Shown here piece by piece: positions 45,190-58,345 of a stretch of DNA of 64,000 nucleotides. The notes under the pieces are model-generated. The model searched no databases. It had not been told where the DNA came from and worked only from the letters and a program-made list of their open reading frames with translations. A program made the translations under genes and the position numbers. This DNA comes from Cryptomeria japonica (lineage: Eukaryota; Streptophyta; Pinopsida; Cupressales; Cupressaceae), in NCBI RefSeq assembly GCF_030272615.1, contig NC_081413.1, positions 335,890,302 to 335,954,301 on the forward strand, in the 5' to 3' direction. How positions within the stretch are numbered: the stretch's first letter is position 1; each line of letters opens with the position of its first letter.

Positions 45190-46277
45190 AGATAACTGTG
45201 TTTTGAAGGTCTGTCTTTTGGTGTCTTTTCTTGAAAAATAAAATCTTTGCTTTAAGACTTATGTGTCTACAAAATGTCATCTCAATAGGTATAATTTTCC
45301 CCTTTTCGGCTTATTAACAGGTTTAATATTTTATTTTATTTTGTCAAAAAAAAAGGTAGTTGTTTTTCTATTTTTCATAGATTAGCGTCTATGATCTTCA
45401 ATGTCCCCATTGATCGGTGTCTACGCATGCACTTCAACATCTCCACCTATGCTTATGTTTTTAATTTTTTTGCTAACACTAACCACTTTGTAAAACATGT
45501 TTTGTGTATCTAAGACAATTTTCATCAAACTACCAACTGGTGATTCTGCAGGTTTTAACATTTGCATTGTATTTAGTTACAAGTAGCTTAATTATAGGGA
45601 AGTAAGTTGACCATTATTTGTATTTGTTAGGGTAGTTGAACATAGATTAATCTATGAAAGTGAATGAATGATTGTTTATTTATTTTGTCATCATAGATTG
45701 CATATAATTTTGCATTGGCTAAACTAGTGGCACATAGTTTAATCTAGGAAGGTAAATCTATCATTATTTGTCATTCTTCCCAAGGTAGTAAGTGTATACT
45801 CTCTCCCTCATAAAACTTGGTCTACCTTGTTTGTGTTTAGTCTAGGAGCCCAAAAATAGTGTGAGCTAGCTTCTTCCCACACCCTTGTAAGGATTGGGTG
45901 AAGAAAACTTACATTGTTTTCCTTGTACAGGGCCTTCCCTTGGAGAGCACTTTCCTACGTAGGGGAATGACCCAAAGAAATATTTCCTCTCGGAAACTAT
46001 AAAAAACGATTGAGGAAAATCCAAGGTCTATCTAGTGAAAACCTTGCCAACAATGCCAATCTAAAAGGGGAAGTACCCACATTTATGTGAGGTATATAAG
46101 TCTCCAAGTAGGGTTGGTTAAAGTCTTCAGTGACTTGTTGGGCATTATCAAGGCGTTAAGTCCCCAAAAAGTGACTAGAAACCTTTATGCATAGAAGCCA
46201 CCCCATTTTTGACAAAAAAAAATCATTGGTGTTGGTGCAAGGGAATAACATCATTCCCTAAAGTTACTTATCATATA
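45190..46277. other. Unassigned AT-rich segment
   Basis: Between the end of recognisable E and the LTR-like start at 46278. No frame over 60 codons resembles a protein; there is no PBS or TSD I can defend. It may be the beginning of the insertion that separates E from its RT. Confidence 0.3.
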
Positions 46278-49200
46278 TGTAATGCCCGCCAAAATACCCC
46301 AGAGAAATATAGCTAAATACACACTAATTTTTATTTTTTTTATTGTTTAAATAATATGACACATAACATCACTTAAGCAATGCAGTGAGCACACAACAAC
46401 ATTTAAGAGTTATGAACATAGAATAAATCACTCAATATATTCAAACAATTACGCAAGCGGAGTACAATAAATCATTACTACTAGCTCCCTAGGGTATCTC
46501 AATGCCATTACTTAGTCTACCTACACAAGCAATAAGCATTTACTTTCTTCCATATCAATACCTCATAATCTTAATCATTATGCACACATAGGTGCAACAT
46601 AGAAATACCTAACAATCATGATATGCAACCTACTTAATCTTTCATTTAATATGAGATTCTATCTTTCAATGCATAGCTACTTCCCTTTATCTCTTAGGTT
46701 CATTTTATACACCAAGTCCAAATGTTCCTATTACCATTAACCAACCTTCGACTATAAACATCACTATTCACATACCAAGATTAACCCTTACATTGCATTA
46801 ACATAATTTCCATTTACAATTAACTTCTACATAGTCATTTATAATTCTATGCTCCTAGCATACTTATTACTTCATCATGATTCCAAAAGCATATAATACA
46901 ATACTCAAAAATTCTCCTTAAACATTTAATCCATAGCCCATTTAATTCTCATAAAATCTCTTACACTATATCAATTAACCAACAATCATCTTATTACAAA
47001 TTAAGAAACTACACGAATTTATCTCAACACAACTGAGATACAACATCCTAATTCCATAACAACTAATAGCCTCCACCAAATGGAAATATAATCTTAAACC
47101 ATAACACATGATAAATTCTAATCCTTTCCTAAAACAAGCATTCATTTTACCGTCTACCCATACACTTACTAGTAACTTCCATTAATAAGATTAGTAATTC
47201 ATTCATTAAGAACATTCATTCAATATTTCCATAAGGAACCTTCAATTACATCCCAAGCATTATAAGATTTCAATCCAACCATTAGATCCCTATCCACGAA
47301 ATATGATACTATAATATCAAATTCAATAATTTCAGCTCATAAACATGTCCTAAGATACCTTCCAATATTACTCATACTCATACATCTTACCAAGGCATAA
47401 CATTTCTTCTAGTCAAGAATTAGTTAAAGACGTCATTTAAGTCTAATACCATTATCATAACATTTATACTATTTCCTTTTAACATGGCTCATCAAGAATA
47501 CAAAATGAATCATTTAATTCCAAACCATATTACTTATCCACATCTCATGCATCCATTTCATTTAATATAAATGCGTTACAATACAACTCAAGGTTCATCA
47601 TTACAATCATCTACCATAACCAAAGGTATCACTACAACTAGAACAACATGGTCATTTCTTTTACAACCATTACATAAGAATTCCATTACATAAATCACAT
47701 CATCATTTACATTCTTGCTGCAATTATTATCCATGAACAATCTGAAGAAGCATCCTCATCCACACAAGAAGAATCCAAAGATAGGAACATTCCAATGGTT
47801 TAAAAGCACCAACCACCCGACCATGTGGAACCAAAGGAACCACCCCCCATACTAGGAGATGACACAAGGTCCCAACACACACTCTACATCTAGGCTGACA
47901 CTTAAAACCAAAGAGACTAACCAATACAAGGACACTCAAACAAGAACCAATCACAAGATAGCACAAATAGAAAACTCCCAGAGGCGTACAAATCAACGAG
48001 ACATAAATACATCTCAAGCAAAGGACACATGTAGGAGCGGAGTGTCATCACATGCTATCCTCCCCCATAATATTGCCAAAACATAACTCTTCACGGCATA
48101 ACCCCGATAGACATGTGGAGCCATTTCTACCCTTGAGAGAATCAAGGGAGATTTGACTTACCATCTTCATGGCCTTCTCATGCTTATCCTAAAACATCCC
48201 CCTAGGAATCATTCATGAGCCTCAAACTATTAATTATCTTGTTATAATGAGATCTAATTACCCATTCCAATTAATTCATTATTATTGTTATCACTTGTTT
48301 ACAAATCATAGAAACCTCCAATGTGCCCTGGTGGTCTAGACTTCACGCATCCTTACAAGGAACCTCATGCAAGCCTATCTCTCATGACACTAGTCATCAC
48401 AAGGAAGCCCACACCTCCTAACATGGCCCAACAATAAATCATAAGAGGCTCTAATTCAAATTCCAAGAAAAGATCCATAACTTCATCATGCAGCCCAACA
48501 ACACATAAAACATACAAGGAAAATCATAGCTAAAGAGCGCAAAGGGCTAAAATCCATTACAATGCAAAATGAGCCTCAAAGTGGAAATCCATATCATATA
48601 AGAAATATTCCATCAATAAAATATAGCAAGTCTTCTATCTTCACAACAATATCACCTTGTTGTCTCCACAACATTAACATCTTGTTGTCTCCACAACAAT
48701 AACATCTTTCCATTGCAACATCTCAAAATAAGAAAAGACTCAAATCTTCAACAATAAGCCAAGAATGTTGCAGCATGTAAAACATAAAATCACATCAGAC
48801 TGATAAATAACAGTAGTTGGAAAATGACTGCAAAAGTCCCAAAAAGCCTCTACAGTGAAACAAAACTCGAAAAATCCAAATCTGACTAGGAGAACAGTGA
48901 AAACACCAAAATAGGCAAAACAACGCTTTTGCATTGGAGTTTAGCACTTTTGCATTATAGGTTAGCGCCTGTGTTAAATAGTTTAGCACCTGTGCAGATA
49001 AGGACGGTGCTTTAGCGCATATAAACTGGAGGAGAGCGCAAATGCAATAACAGACAATGCAAATGCATGAAAGGATAGCGCAAATGAATGAAAGGACAAC
49101 GCAAATGCAATAAAAGATAGTGCATATGCAGAGTCAGCGCTTTTACACAAAAGGGACAAAAAATACAGAACTTTCGGGAGAGATTTAAAAATCAAACTTA

Positions 49201-51300
49201 AAACATAAGGCTTCGAAAAACATATACACAGAGTCGCCCAGAACCAACAAGTAAGAAGAAATAAATAGAATAAAGTTTAATAGAATATAGAGGGAGAGAT
49301 TCCAAAAGAACATCCACAGCTGGGAGACCCAGAACTCATTCACAGAGACTTCTTTTGAGTCTAAAATACACATGTGACTCTACCAATAATAGATAAGGCC
49401 AAAGCTACATCAAACAAAATACCAATCACATGATCCAGACAATGATATAGGATCTCACTACTAGCGGCCATGAATCCAGACTTTTTAATGTCGTGAACAA
49501 CAACATACAGGAGATCAAATATTTCTCCAATACAACTATACAAACACCCATATAATATAAATTTTTCTCCACCATATATAAATCTAAAAACTACAATAAA
49601 CCAAATATATCATTCCCAACTCCCGGAAAACATTTTCAGACACAGAGCATACACAAAGAAATTTCAAAGCTGAAAATAAACAAAGACAAGGAACCCAACC
49701 TGCACCCTGAGTGATGGATGAGAGTTGAGGTAGAGCTCCATCCAAATCCAAAGCCAAACCAAGAAACTCCAGCAACAATCCAAGCCAAAGCCCAAAGAAA
49801 ATTCTTGCAGAGAATATTTTTTGCAAAAGGAGAAGCCAACCCCAAAAACTTCACGGGAAAGAAAATAAAAAGCCAAACAATAACCAAAAACCCTAGCCTC
49901 AATCTCGGTGAATCAAAATATTCCAATCTATCATATATTTTACCAACCCCACCATATAATATAATTTTACCTCCCTTTCAAATTCAACCAATAAGAGAAG
50001 AGGGTAGGTAAGGTAAATATAAATCATGCTTTTACAATAAGGTGGGAATATTTTATCATTTTATTTCAAAGTGTATTTATACAAACCACTTAATATAAAA
50101 GTCAAACTTATAAATAAAACATCAGCCACAATTAAATAAATCAAATGCGGAAATTAAATTAAATAAACCAAAGGCTCATAAATGAATTAAAGAACCAGAT
50201 AAACATTAAATACCAAATAAATATTAAACCATAGGTGATTAAATAAACAATTAAATACCATTAAAAGGCCAAGTTACAAATAAATATAAAACCACAACAT
50301 AAGCTAAACAATAAATATTAAATCATCATTAAAATAAGTAAACAATTAAATATCAAATAATTAAATACCCAAAAAGGCGAGAGTCTAATAAATTTAAATT
50401 AAACATTAGATAACCAAATAATTAAATTGATATTAATCAAAATAATTAAAATAAACATTATTAACTATTTAATCTCGCATCAATAACCAATTAGCCTCAA
50501 CATAATAGGATTAACCAGCCAATACTAACATACTCACAACACAGGAGAAATCAAGCTTACTAACTGACATGGCGACTTGCGCCAAGACACTGACGACTCA
50601 CACTGAACAACTTAGACCTAGAGTATGTGAGGGGAAATTGTGCCAACTCTGAACCACATACCATTGGGATTTAAAGACACGCTCAGACCTGTGGAGCCAG
50701 GTGGAGTCAATGTCTGGTACCTGCAAATCATGCATCCACAAAGCAACGATACGACATATGCATATATATATTATAACAGACAAGGGTTAGAGAATCACAA
50801 CAACACATCTCGCTTGTAATGGATGATGTGGAATTGTCTCTATCCCGAAGATAGTCATACAACAATCAAACACACCATAAGATCAACTCATCATAGATAA
50901 TCATTAAATATGGTATGTACATCAAAACATCATCAAGTGCATGATTAGTATAATTCATGATTATAGTAAGGCATGTAAAATCCATCAGCACTTATGCTCA
51001 TCAAATCACATAATAAGTATATAGTGTCTAATAAATCACACGATCAATAATGATAGTATCAATATCATATAAATCATCTAAAATAGCTTATGCCCAATAA
51101 TGTCTATCACGCATGAATTAAAAGTTGACTCTAGTCAAAACAAGTCAAGTCAAGGGTGGACCCTACAATATGACTCCCCTGAAATGAGACAAAAATCTCT
51201 AGTTTATATCAATCTACTTATATCTTTCCAAAGAGAGGATGATTGGGTCATCTTTCCAATCCTAGAGGCCCTTAGCTATCCTCTCTAAAAAATATTGTCA
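46278..51300 (+). mobile_element. Putative long Gypsy LTR or leader, boundaries uncertain
   Basis: Starts TGTAATGCCCGCCAAAATACC, a form typical of Gypsy LTR 5' ends. It is then about 4-5 kb of AT-rich, non-coding sequence. No second copy and no convincing CA end with matching TSD is in the window. TATA-like GTATAAATAC occurs on the minus strand near 50077. It may be the 5' LTR and leader of the Gypsy body at 53629-61733, or a separate insertion. A 21-bp repeat array lies at 48921-49165. Confidence 0.35.
48921..49165. repeat. 21-bp tandem repeat, about 11 units
   Basis: The units share GCGC or a one-base variant, a four- or five-base W-rich stretch, then GCA(T/A)(A/T): GCGCTTTTGCATTGGAG, GCACTTTTGCATTATAG ... 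GCGCAAATGCAATAACAG. Because 21 is a multiple of three, the minus frame 49195-48983 reads as heptads of the type FALSFHA. Units are considerably diverged. Confidence 0.75.
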
Positions 51301-51700
51301 TGCCTGTGAAGTGTATACCTACAGCTGCAACACAAAACACTCAATAGATCATTACAAGCATGGTTAGCAAATTTAAAACAAATAAAGATAAAACCATGGC
51401 TAATTGATCTATCGCCTCCTAATAAATGCTAGTGTAGATTTGCTCTCAGATCTGGATAAGCAAATTCTAGTGACTTGACTACATCTAGATGGAGGATTTA
51501 AGAAGAGAATGATGCATTTAAGCTAGAAAAGAGAATGATTAAGCTACATGATTCAACAATTATGCTAGAAAATAAGCTAGATCTAAGAATGCAATTGCCT
51601 ATAATAACAATTCTCAAATGGTATGCTAAGATCAATATGCCTATAGTAACAATGCTCAAGATGCAAATGATATGGGGTGATTATTGCTCCAAAATGGGGT

Positions 51701-51710
51701 CTATTTATAG
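51701..51710 (-). promoter_or_regulatory. TATA box of the LTR at 51314-52383
   Basis: Consensus CTATAAATAG on the minus strand, with a tandem duplication 80-200 bp upstream (51791-51907). Confidence 0.7.
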
Positions 51711-51790
51711 GATTTCCAAGGCTAGGGGTGAGGTGGCAAGAATCAGCAGTCAAGATTGAGTCTAAAGATATCAATGGTGTAATTGGAGGA

Positions 51791-51907
51791 GGTTGGATGA
51801 AAGGGAAAATTTGTCATCTCTATGGTGACAAGTGTCAAGAAGCTTCTAGAAAGGTTGGATAAAAGGGAGCATTTGTCATCTCTATGGTGACAAGTGTCAA
51901 GAGGCTT
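51791..51907. repeat. 62-bp tandem duplication in the U3 region
   Basis: Copies 51791-51852 and 51853-51907 share GGTTGGAT, TTGTCATCTCTATGGTGACA and AGTGTCAAGA with few changes. Confidence 0.88.
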
Positions 51908-52388
51908 TGTTCATGAGAGAGCAAGTGTCTAAGGAAAGGGGACATGTGGCCCAAGAATGCCATGTGTCTCAAGGGAAGAGTAGGTTTAATTAAACCCAGG
52001 GTTAGATGGAATGGGTTAGGTTTAGAAGGGGTTAGGTTAGGTGGTTAGAAGTTAGGAGGCATGTGGGTAAATTTGAATTTAAAAATTCAAATAAGACTAA
52101 TAAATTTTCAACAACTCATAATTTGATTTATTTTAATTAATTAGAAGATTAGAAGAATTAATTGAATATGGAGGGAGAATTAATTGATTTGAATGAATTA
52201 ATCAAAGGGGATTATGAAAATGAACCTATTAAATAAATTCTTAGATTTATTGATAAGTAGATGAAAGGGGGATTTTAATCAAATTGCTAATGAATAAAAT
52301 TAAATTGGGAAGGGGGATTAATTAAATAATTGCTTATTTAATTAATTATCTTCAGACCATTTTTAGGTGTATACAAATATCACAAGTG

Positions 52389-53628
52389 TCCATCGCCCCT
52401 TAAGGTGAATGTACACTTGGGTTTATGAAGATTCCAAGTTTGCGAGCCAAGAACCATGGCAATGAGATTTGACCTTAGGATGTGCAAAAGTGCTTAAAGT
52501 GTTTTTATTTGTGTTGAGACTAGTGGAAATTGGCTTTGATTACCCTTCCCCATCATACCTTGATCACTTAAAATTTGGCCAATATGTATTTATGTTTGAT
52601 ATTTCTTGCCAAGAGATTGACCAAAATTTCACTGCCCTTTGACATCTACGTCTGAGAAACAACATCTTTTCCTTTTAGTGTCTAGGCCTAAAAAATACCA
52701 TCTACACTATCACAAAATTTAAAACATAACGTCTTGACATGTCAGATAACAAACAACCTTTGACATTAGAAACAATAAATTTGTGACCCAAGGAATCCAA
52801 ATAGACTTGCAAACAAAATGACTCCATCATCCTAGTCACCTTCATTACCATTATCCTCATCATTCACTTTCATCCCATTAATCCCATTCACCCAAAAACC
52901 AAGCCCCCATTATACTCTTTGGAATTAATAAAATCTTGATCAACCCAATCACTACAAATTTTAATTATTACCCAAGGTCAAGTTAAACAAATTTTGTCTA
53001 AGATCCTTAATCCTTTGTGATCCTTAATTAGTGTGGTGTTTAAGAAATTTCCTATATTAAGCATTACACTTAATTAATCCTAATCATTGGGTTAAGACTC
53101 CCCATATGATTTTTCTTAGGAAGTTTTCCTAGCCTAAGTAAGAAAAGGTACAAGTCAAATAAAAGTTCTTCACTAAGGATCTAGGTTTGCCTAATTTTTG
53201 TCTTGACCTTAATCCAAAACCAAGCCAAATAAAATAAAAATCATACATCAATCGAATCCAAATCTACTTCTAGATAATTTAATTCAATGAAATCAGTCTA
53301 ATACAACCCAATCCAAAACCAAAGACAAATCAAATCCAATCCAAAGTCACCCTAATCTATTTAATCCTATAAAAAAAAGATACTAGTCCAAAGTTCATCT
53401 TAAGTTCAAAACCTTGTATCCAACCCATTCACTCAACATTCATAACCCAATCCACTTCCTCTTTCTACCATTCTAAGAGATTTACCCTTGTATGGTCCAC
53501 ATGTGAGCTCAAAATAAAAATCTAATGAACTCCCATACCAGTGAGCTCCTTGATCCCAACCTCCATTATGAGGTATATGAAACAAACCAAGAGGAATAGA
53601 TACTAGTAGATCAACCCGATGTATTCCC
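52389..53628 (+). other. Region upstream of the Gypsy gag
   Basis: No protein motif; low-GC sequence with many short AATCCAAA/CCAAATC runs (about 53215-53340). It may be the untranslated leader of the Gypsy element. No PBS was found. Confidence 0.35.
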
Positions 53629-54190
53629 ATGATTCTCCTCTTTCCTAAATATCCATATAACCGAGTAATGTTAAAAAATATAATTAAGGCTAATCCAAGT
53701 TCCTTTTTGTTGGACCTCGTTCAACATGGGGCTAGACTCCCTCTAAACTTTGACACTTTTATCCTCACCACTCCTACAACTGATGAGTTCCTTCATACTT
53801 CCCAACCCATTCTCAACTCTATTCTTAACCTAGCACCACAAAATTTCATCCCATCCACTACCACTAATCCGACCACTACTCCATTTGTCACTTCTATGTC
53901 CTTAAAAAAAATGGCCAACTTCATCCATACAATCATTCCACCTCCAAGTACCACTCAAATATCCCAACCTCCTAATACTATCTCCACTACTACATTTGCA
54001 TACTACATTAGTTTTAGAATTCCTCCTACCTCTAGCTACCATGGATCTAAGTCCAATCAACAACATCAATATTGTCCTCTTCACCATCAATAACCTAATG
54101 ATCCTCAACTTAACAATTTGGCAAAAGAGGTTCAACACATGAAAAATTTACTTAATACCCTAAAGGACAGACATCAAAATAAATCCTATA
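53629..54190 (+). pseudogene. Tat-type Gypsy gag, N-terminal part
   Basis: 154-codon frame rich in Thr, Pro and Ser (MILLFPKYPYNRVMLKNII ... STTTNPTTTPFVTSMSLKKM), then in another frame NDPQLNNLAKEVQHMKNLLN, a coiled-coil-like gag segment. It is cut by a solo LTR at 54196 and continues at 55850. Low complexity limits the confidence of the first part. Confidence 0.45.
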
Positions 54191-54195
54191 CATTA

Positions 54196-55844
54196 TGTGT
54201 AGGAGAAAAGTGAGACTAAGTATGGAAACCCTAATCCCACTCTCATACACACTCATGGAATATGAAAGAGCCTAGGGAGGTAACGCACTTTGGCTACTTC
54301 TTATGAGAAATTCATGGATTACCTCTTAGGGTTTATATTCCTTTGTTGTAAATGAGAGAGAGGAATGATGCAAAAATGTAATATAACCTAGAATGCAAGT
54401 AAGCAAGCAAACCATAATCTAAGAATGCAGATCAAAGGACAACTAATATAATGCTAAAAAAGTATAGATTAGAAGGCAAAATCAGAGGTGCACCTATGTC
54501 TAAAATCTGAGCAGAAATGTTCGGGACCAGGGTGCCACACCACTGTCCTGATTTTGCACTTCTTGAGCTGCAACTAACAAGATGGATTCTGAAACTTGCA
54601 AAGTACTATTATGCCAGATATTATTGACAGAGAGTAGGACCATGGTGCCACACCATTGTCCTAGGTAGGACCAGGGTGCCACATCCCTGTCCTTGGGTTT
54701 TTTTTTGAGATCTACAATCTAGAACTATTCTTGTGTGTTGTTCTGGTCCCAAAACTTCCAGCGACGCTCAGATCCGAACCTGTACTTGAAGCTAAAAAAG
54801 AGGGTTTGGGGTGGATATATAGCATTTTTCCTTAGTCAAAACCTTGTGTTTGTTATTTCCACCTCCACAAAAAGCCGATAATATACTAAAAATATGTGTG
54901 CAAGAACCTTGTGTGTGTGCAAGATCCTAAGATGAAAGCAAACAATCTAGAGCAACCCTAAAGAGTAAACCCTAATTGCTTATAATTGACAAAGTAAATG
55001 CTCTAAATGAAAAATGCAAAGTGATCTAAAGCATGAATATGAATCAAAATGAAGTTTATGCAAAGACATGAAAACAACATGAAACCATACCCAACCCCAA
55101 AGGAGAGGTACAAGCCAATCGTCAGTCAGTGATCTCCTATTGTTCTTCTACATCTTCAAAAGCCCCTAATTGATAAAATTATGCTTGATGAATGTTTAAT
55201 GTTGTTGAAGACTTCAAAGATCTACTCTTTCACTGCAAAGAAGGCTCTAATGCTCCAAAAAACCTATTCTTATATTCTTAGAAGAATACCCCTTCAAATG
55301 AAGAAAGAGAGCTCTTAAGTATGAAACCCTAGATCTCAATTTCATGTTTAGGCTGACCTTCTAGGATTTGAATTTCTCGCTTATATTTTGGGGTTAAGAA
55401 TTATTATATCATAGGATTGTGCTCCCAAAATTTTGGGGAAAACGTTGCGGACCATGTGCATTCCCGCCACGGTCCGACCAACTTTTCACCAAATTTTTAG
55501 GGCCTTTAGATATGATGATATTAGAGCATGTCCCAAAGTTACATCTAATTTCGAGATGTTTTGATATACGAAATCGAGCCTAAATGGTCAAAATAAGACA
55601 TAATTATGGCTTATGATTAAATGATTCATTGGAGGAATAAGATGAAAAGGGGCACACTTGGGATAAAGGGCCCAACTTTATAATATGTAAAGTGATGAAA
55701 CATGACCTTAGATTTAATTAAATTAAATAATTAAATTCTTAAAGGGGAATTAGAAATGCAAGATGCAAGACACACTAAGGCGGGTGCTAACCTAAGTGTG
55801 AAATTGTACCACCCTAGCAAGGGTGTACAATTTATGATAGTACA
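54196..55844 (-). mobile_element. Solo LTR inserted in the Gypsy gag
   Basis: 1649 bp. On the minus strand it starts TGTACTATCATAAATTGTAC and ends CTCCTACACA. The TSD is CATTA versus CATTC (54191-54195 and 55845-55849, one mismatch). TATA GCTATATATCC at 54823-54813. It carries three copies of a 26-bp quasi-palindrome. The Gypsy reading frame resumes on its far side. Confidence 0.75.
54524..54693. repeat. Triplicated 26-bp quasi-palindrome
   Basis: 54524-54549, 54637-54662 and 54668-54693: GGACCAGGGTGCCACACC then ACTGTCCT, with one to three changes. The arms GGACCAGGGTG and CACCACTGTCC pair at 9 of 11 positions. It lies downstream of the LTR TATA, so it would be transcribed. Confidence 0.8.
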
Positions 55845-55852
55845 CATTCGGA

Positions 55853-57007
55853 GAGATATGACCTTATCCTTTTGATAATTCTATTTTCATGTCTCCTTAT
55901 CCTCCTGATTTTGAAATTCCAAAAGTTGACAAATATAAAGGAAAGGGAGACCTATAGGACATGTCAAATAATTCTTCATAGCTTTCTAAGAGGTCTCTTA
56001 TAGTGATGTCTACCTAAGGATACTTTTACCAAAGAGTCAAGGGAGCCTCTCTCTTACATGGTTCTCCAACTGGCCACGTGGATGAATCACTTCATATCCC
56101 AATCTAGCTGAAAAATTTGTGGCCCATTATAGGTACAAAATTGAGAATGACGCATCCATGAGGGACCTATGGAATACCTATCAAATAATTGGAGAGACCT
56201 TTTCTATCTTTTTACAAATATGGCATCACCTTGTTAAGATTTTTTCTTGGGACATTTCGGAAGCACACCAAGTAGATTTTTTTATTTGTAATCTTATCCT
56301 CGATATTCCTTTATGATTGTATGTGAACTATATTGAGGACTATAAAGAAGTTACTAAGAAAGGTTTAGCCCTAGAAAGAGCATTGATATACCATGGTGTC
56401 ATTAAACATTATCAAGAGTCCCAAGTTTCATCCTCTAATGACAAACCTAAATTTTGGGCTAAAGACAAGAATATGGTATATGATGGTGTGACAAATGCCA
56501 AACATTTACAAACAATTCATATACCATCCAATCCAAGTCTGAAATCTAATCTACCTTGCAATCCTCCACCTCAGCAAAATCAAACCAAAACCAACCTAAC
56601 ATTCCATCACCTGCAAGCCACCTCGGTCCAATAATCAAGCAAAGCATGAGTACACACCTCTTGCTCGACCTATTGATATTGTTTTTCAACAACTAGTCAG
56701 TGCTAAAATGGTTCAATACCCTATCACATTGCCCTATGATGAGAGTCAACCTAGACCAATGTGGTCCAATGATAACATGTATTTTGAAAACCATGATTTA
56801 GTTCATGGCACTAAGAAGTGCATGAAATCTAAGAACTATATCCAAGACCTTATTCATAGAGGTGAAGTTGAAGTTGAAGGTGCCAAATCAAATACATTAA
56901 TGAAAAGCTCAAGATTAATCAGGATCCCTTCTCTAAGCATGATAAAGGAAAATATTCATCATCTCATTTTGTACGTTATGATTATGTCAATACACATAAT
57001 CCTTTGA
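55853..57007 (+). pseudogene. Tat-type Gypsy gag, capsid and zinc-finger-like part
   Basis: Retrotransposon gag blocks in several frames: FEIPKVDKYKGKGDL, then KSLRGASLTWFSNWP-like traces near 56040, FVAHYRYKIENDASMRDLWN (56110-56170) and LIYHGVIKHYQESQ. The C-terminal YFENHDLVHGTKKCMKSKNY, then IQDLIHRGEVEVEG (about 56780-56880), is the decayed C-x2-H..GH-x4-C motif also seen in the left-edge gag. Many stops are present. Confidence 0.75.
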
Positions 57008-57246
57008 CACCCTTGTTTCTCAAATAGAAGTAGCTGACGACTATGTTAACACCATCACCATCAAGGGAGTCGATAATCCTACTACACCCCAAAGAGCGAG
57101 AGTTATAATCCAAGCAGCAACTCCCCCTTCCACTGATTGTAATATAATCACTTATAGAGGAAAGGTCATTATCCAAGGGGCTCCTAATCCCTCCCATTCA
57201 TCCTCTAAGACTCCATTCACATATCATTATAACATCGTCAATCACC

Positions 57247-57810
57247 TTGGTAAAACTCCTGCACAAATTTCCATCGTTGAACATCTCAAGTCATCACCAA
57301 TTTAAAAGGAAATCCTTGAAAAGGATTTACTTGAGACACGCGTCCTTGATAAATATTAATGCCTCATACTTTCAAGATTTGATAGGAAACCTTTCCACCC
57401 AAAATCACCTCATCTTCACCTCCAAAGATGTTATATCCAATGATCCATCTCACAATAAACCCCTTTGTATTGAGGCCATTGTACATAAGCACAAAATCAA
57501 AAGGGTCCTTATTGATGGTGAATCCAGTCTAATTTTGTGTGCATATAAGTTAATAAAACAATTGGGATACCCCAAGGACATTATTGATTCAAAAGGCAAA
57601 ATCACAATTAAGGCATATGATGACACAAAAAGAGTCTCCAAAGGTAGGATCACATTATCCCTCCAAATGGGCCCAATAGTATTGGAACAACATGCCATGT
57701 CTTAGATCTTGATATCCCATACAACATCCTCATTTGCCCTTGGATTCATTCCATTCAATTCATTCCCTCCACTTACCATCAAAGCCTTGAATTTCCATAT
57801 AATGGTAGGT
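57247..57810 (+). pseudogene. Gypsy aspartic protease region
   Basis: VLIDGESSLILCAYKLIKQL (about 57505-57570) is the protease active-site block (usual VLIDGGSALNI; Asp and Gly kept). Next come ITIKAYDDTKRVSKGRITL and, after a frameshift near 57700, LDIPYNILICPWIHSIQ and IPSTYHQSLEFPYNG, the conserved segment before RT. It processes the polyprotein in intact elements. Confidence 0.82.
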
Positions 57811-58229
57811 AAATCACAATCCCTATTTATTCACACCCTTTCCAATATTGCAAACTCCTTGAGGGAAAACATGTCCATCATTTCCCTCTCAACACCCCCG
57901 CTTCTACACCACCCATTGATCACTCTAACATTTCGTCTACCTCCAATTCCACTCAACCTAAAATCAAGGATAAGATTGTTGATAATAGATGTGGAGAGTA
58001 TACACTTCAAAATACATTTTATGTGGGATACCTCCCTGAAGTCCTACATGAGACCTAAAGAGATTGAGATTAAAAAAATCCCACCATTCAATGTAAAAAG
58101 ACTACCTTTCAACATTGGGTTCCATTAGATGAAGAAAATCTTGAAGCAGATGTCACTTCATGTCTTTATAGAGAAGAAGATGAAGAACTCGTAAATATCC
58201 CAAATGATAAATATCCTACAACATCAACC

Positions 58230-58345
58230 ATTGTGGAAAAAATGGGATGTCAAAGACATGGCTTAGGGCCTAAAGAAAAAGGAAGGAAAGAGACTATTGC
58301 ACCTATCTCCTACAAGCATAATAGGGGATCAGGTTACTTATTTGA
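58230..58345 (+). pseudogene. G-patch-like linker between protease and RT
   Basis: KMGCQRHGLGPKEKGRKETI then APISYKHNRGSGY resembles the glycine-rich G-patch (KMGYxxGxGLGKxxQG...) found downstream of protease in some plant Gypsy elements and some retroviruses. Position and glycine pattern are visible; an RNA-binding role is family knowledge. Confidence 0.6.

Larger units (their letters stand above)
51314..52383 (-). mobile_element. Gypsy LTR (probably solo), minus strand
   Basis: About 1070 bp. On the minus strand it starts near TGATATTTGTATACACCTAA and ends near GGTATA. AAGTG at 51309-51313 and 52384-52388 is a candidate TSD, though the end then lacks a canonical CA. It is related to the LTR at 2995-4134 (CTAAAAATGGTC; TGATCTATTGAG versus GACTTAATTGAA in U5). 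The TATA CTATAAATAG is at 51710-51701. Confidence 0.6.

Noticed and set aside
51309-51313. Certain TSD for the LTR at 51314-52383
   Set aside because: AAGTG occurs on both sides but the resulting ends are not canonical TG..CA, so it is kept only as a candidate.
53629-54093. Thr/Pro-rich 154-codon frame as a secreted or cell-wall protein gene
   Set aside because: It continues, across a solo LTR, into recognisable Gypsy gag; no signal peptide or promoter is convincing.
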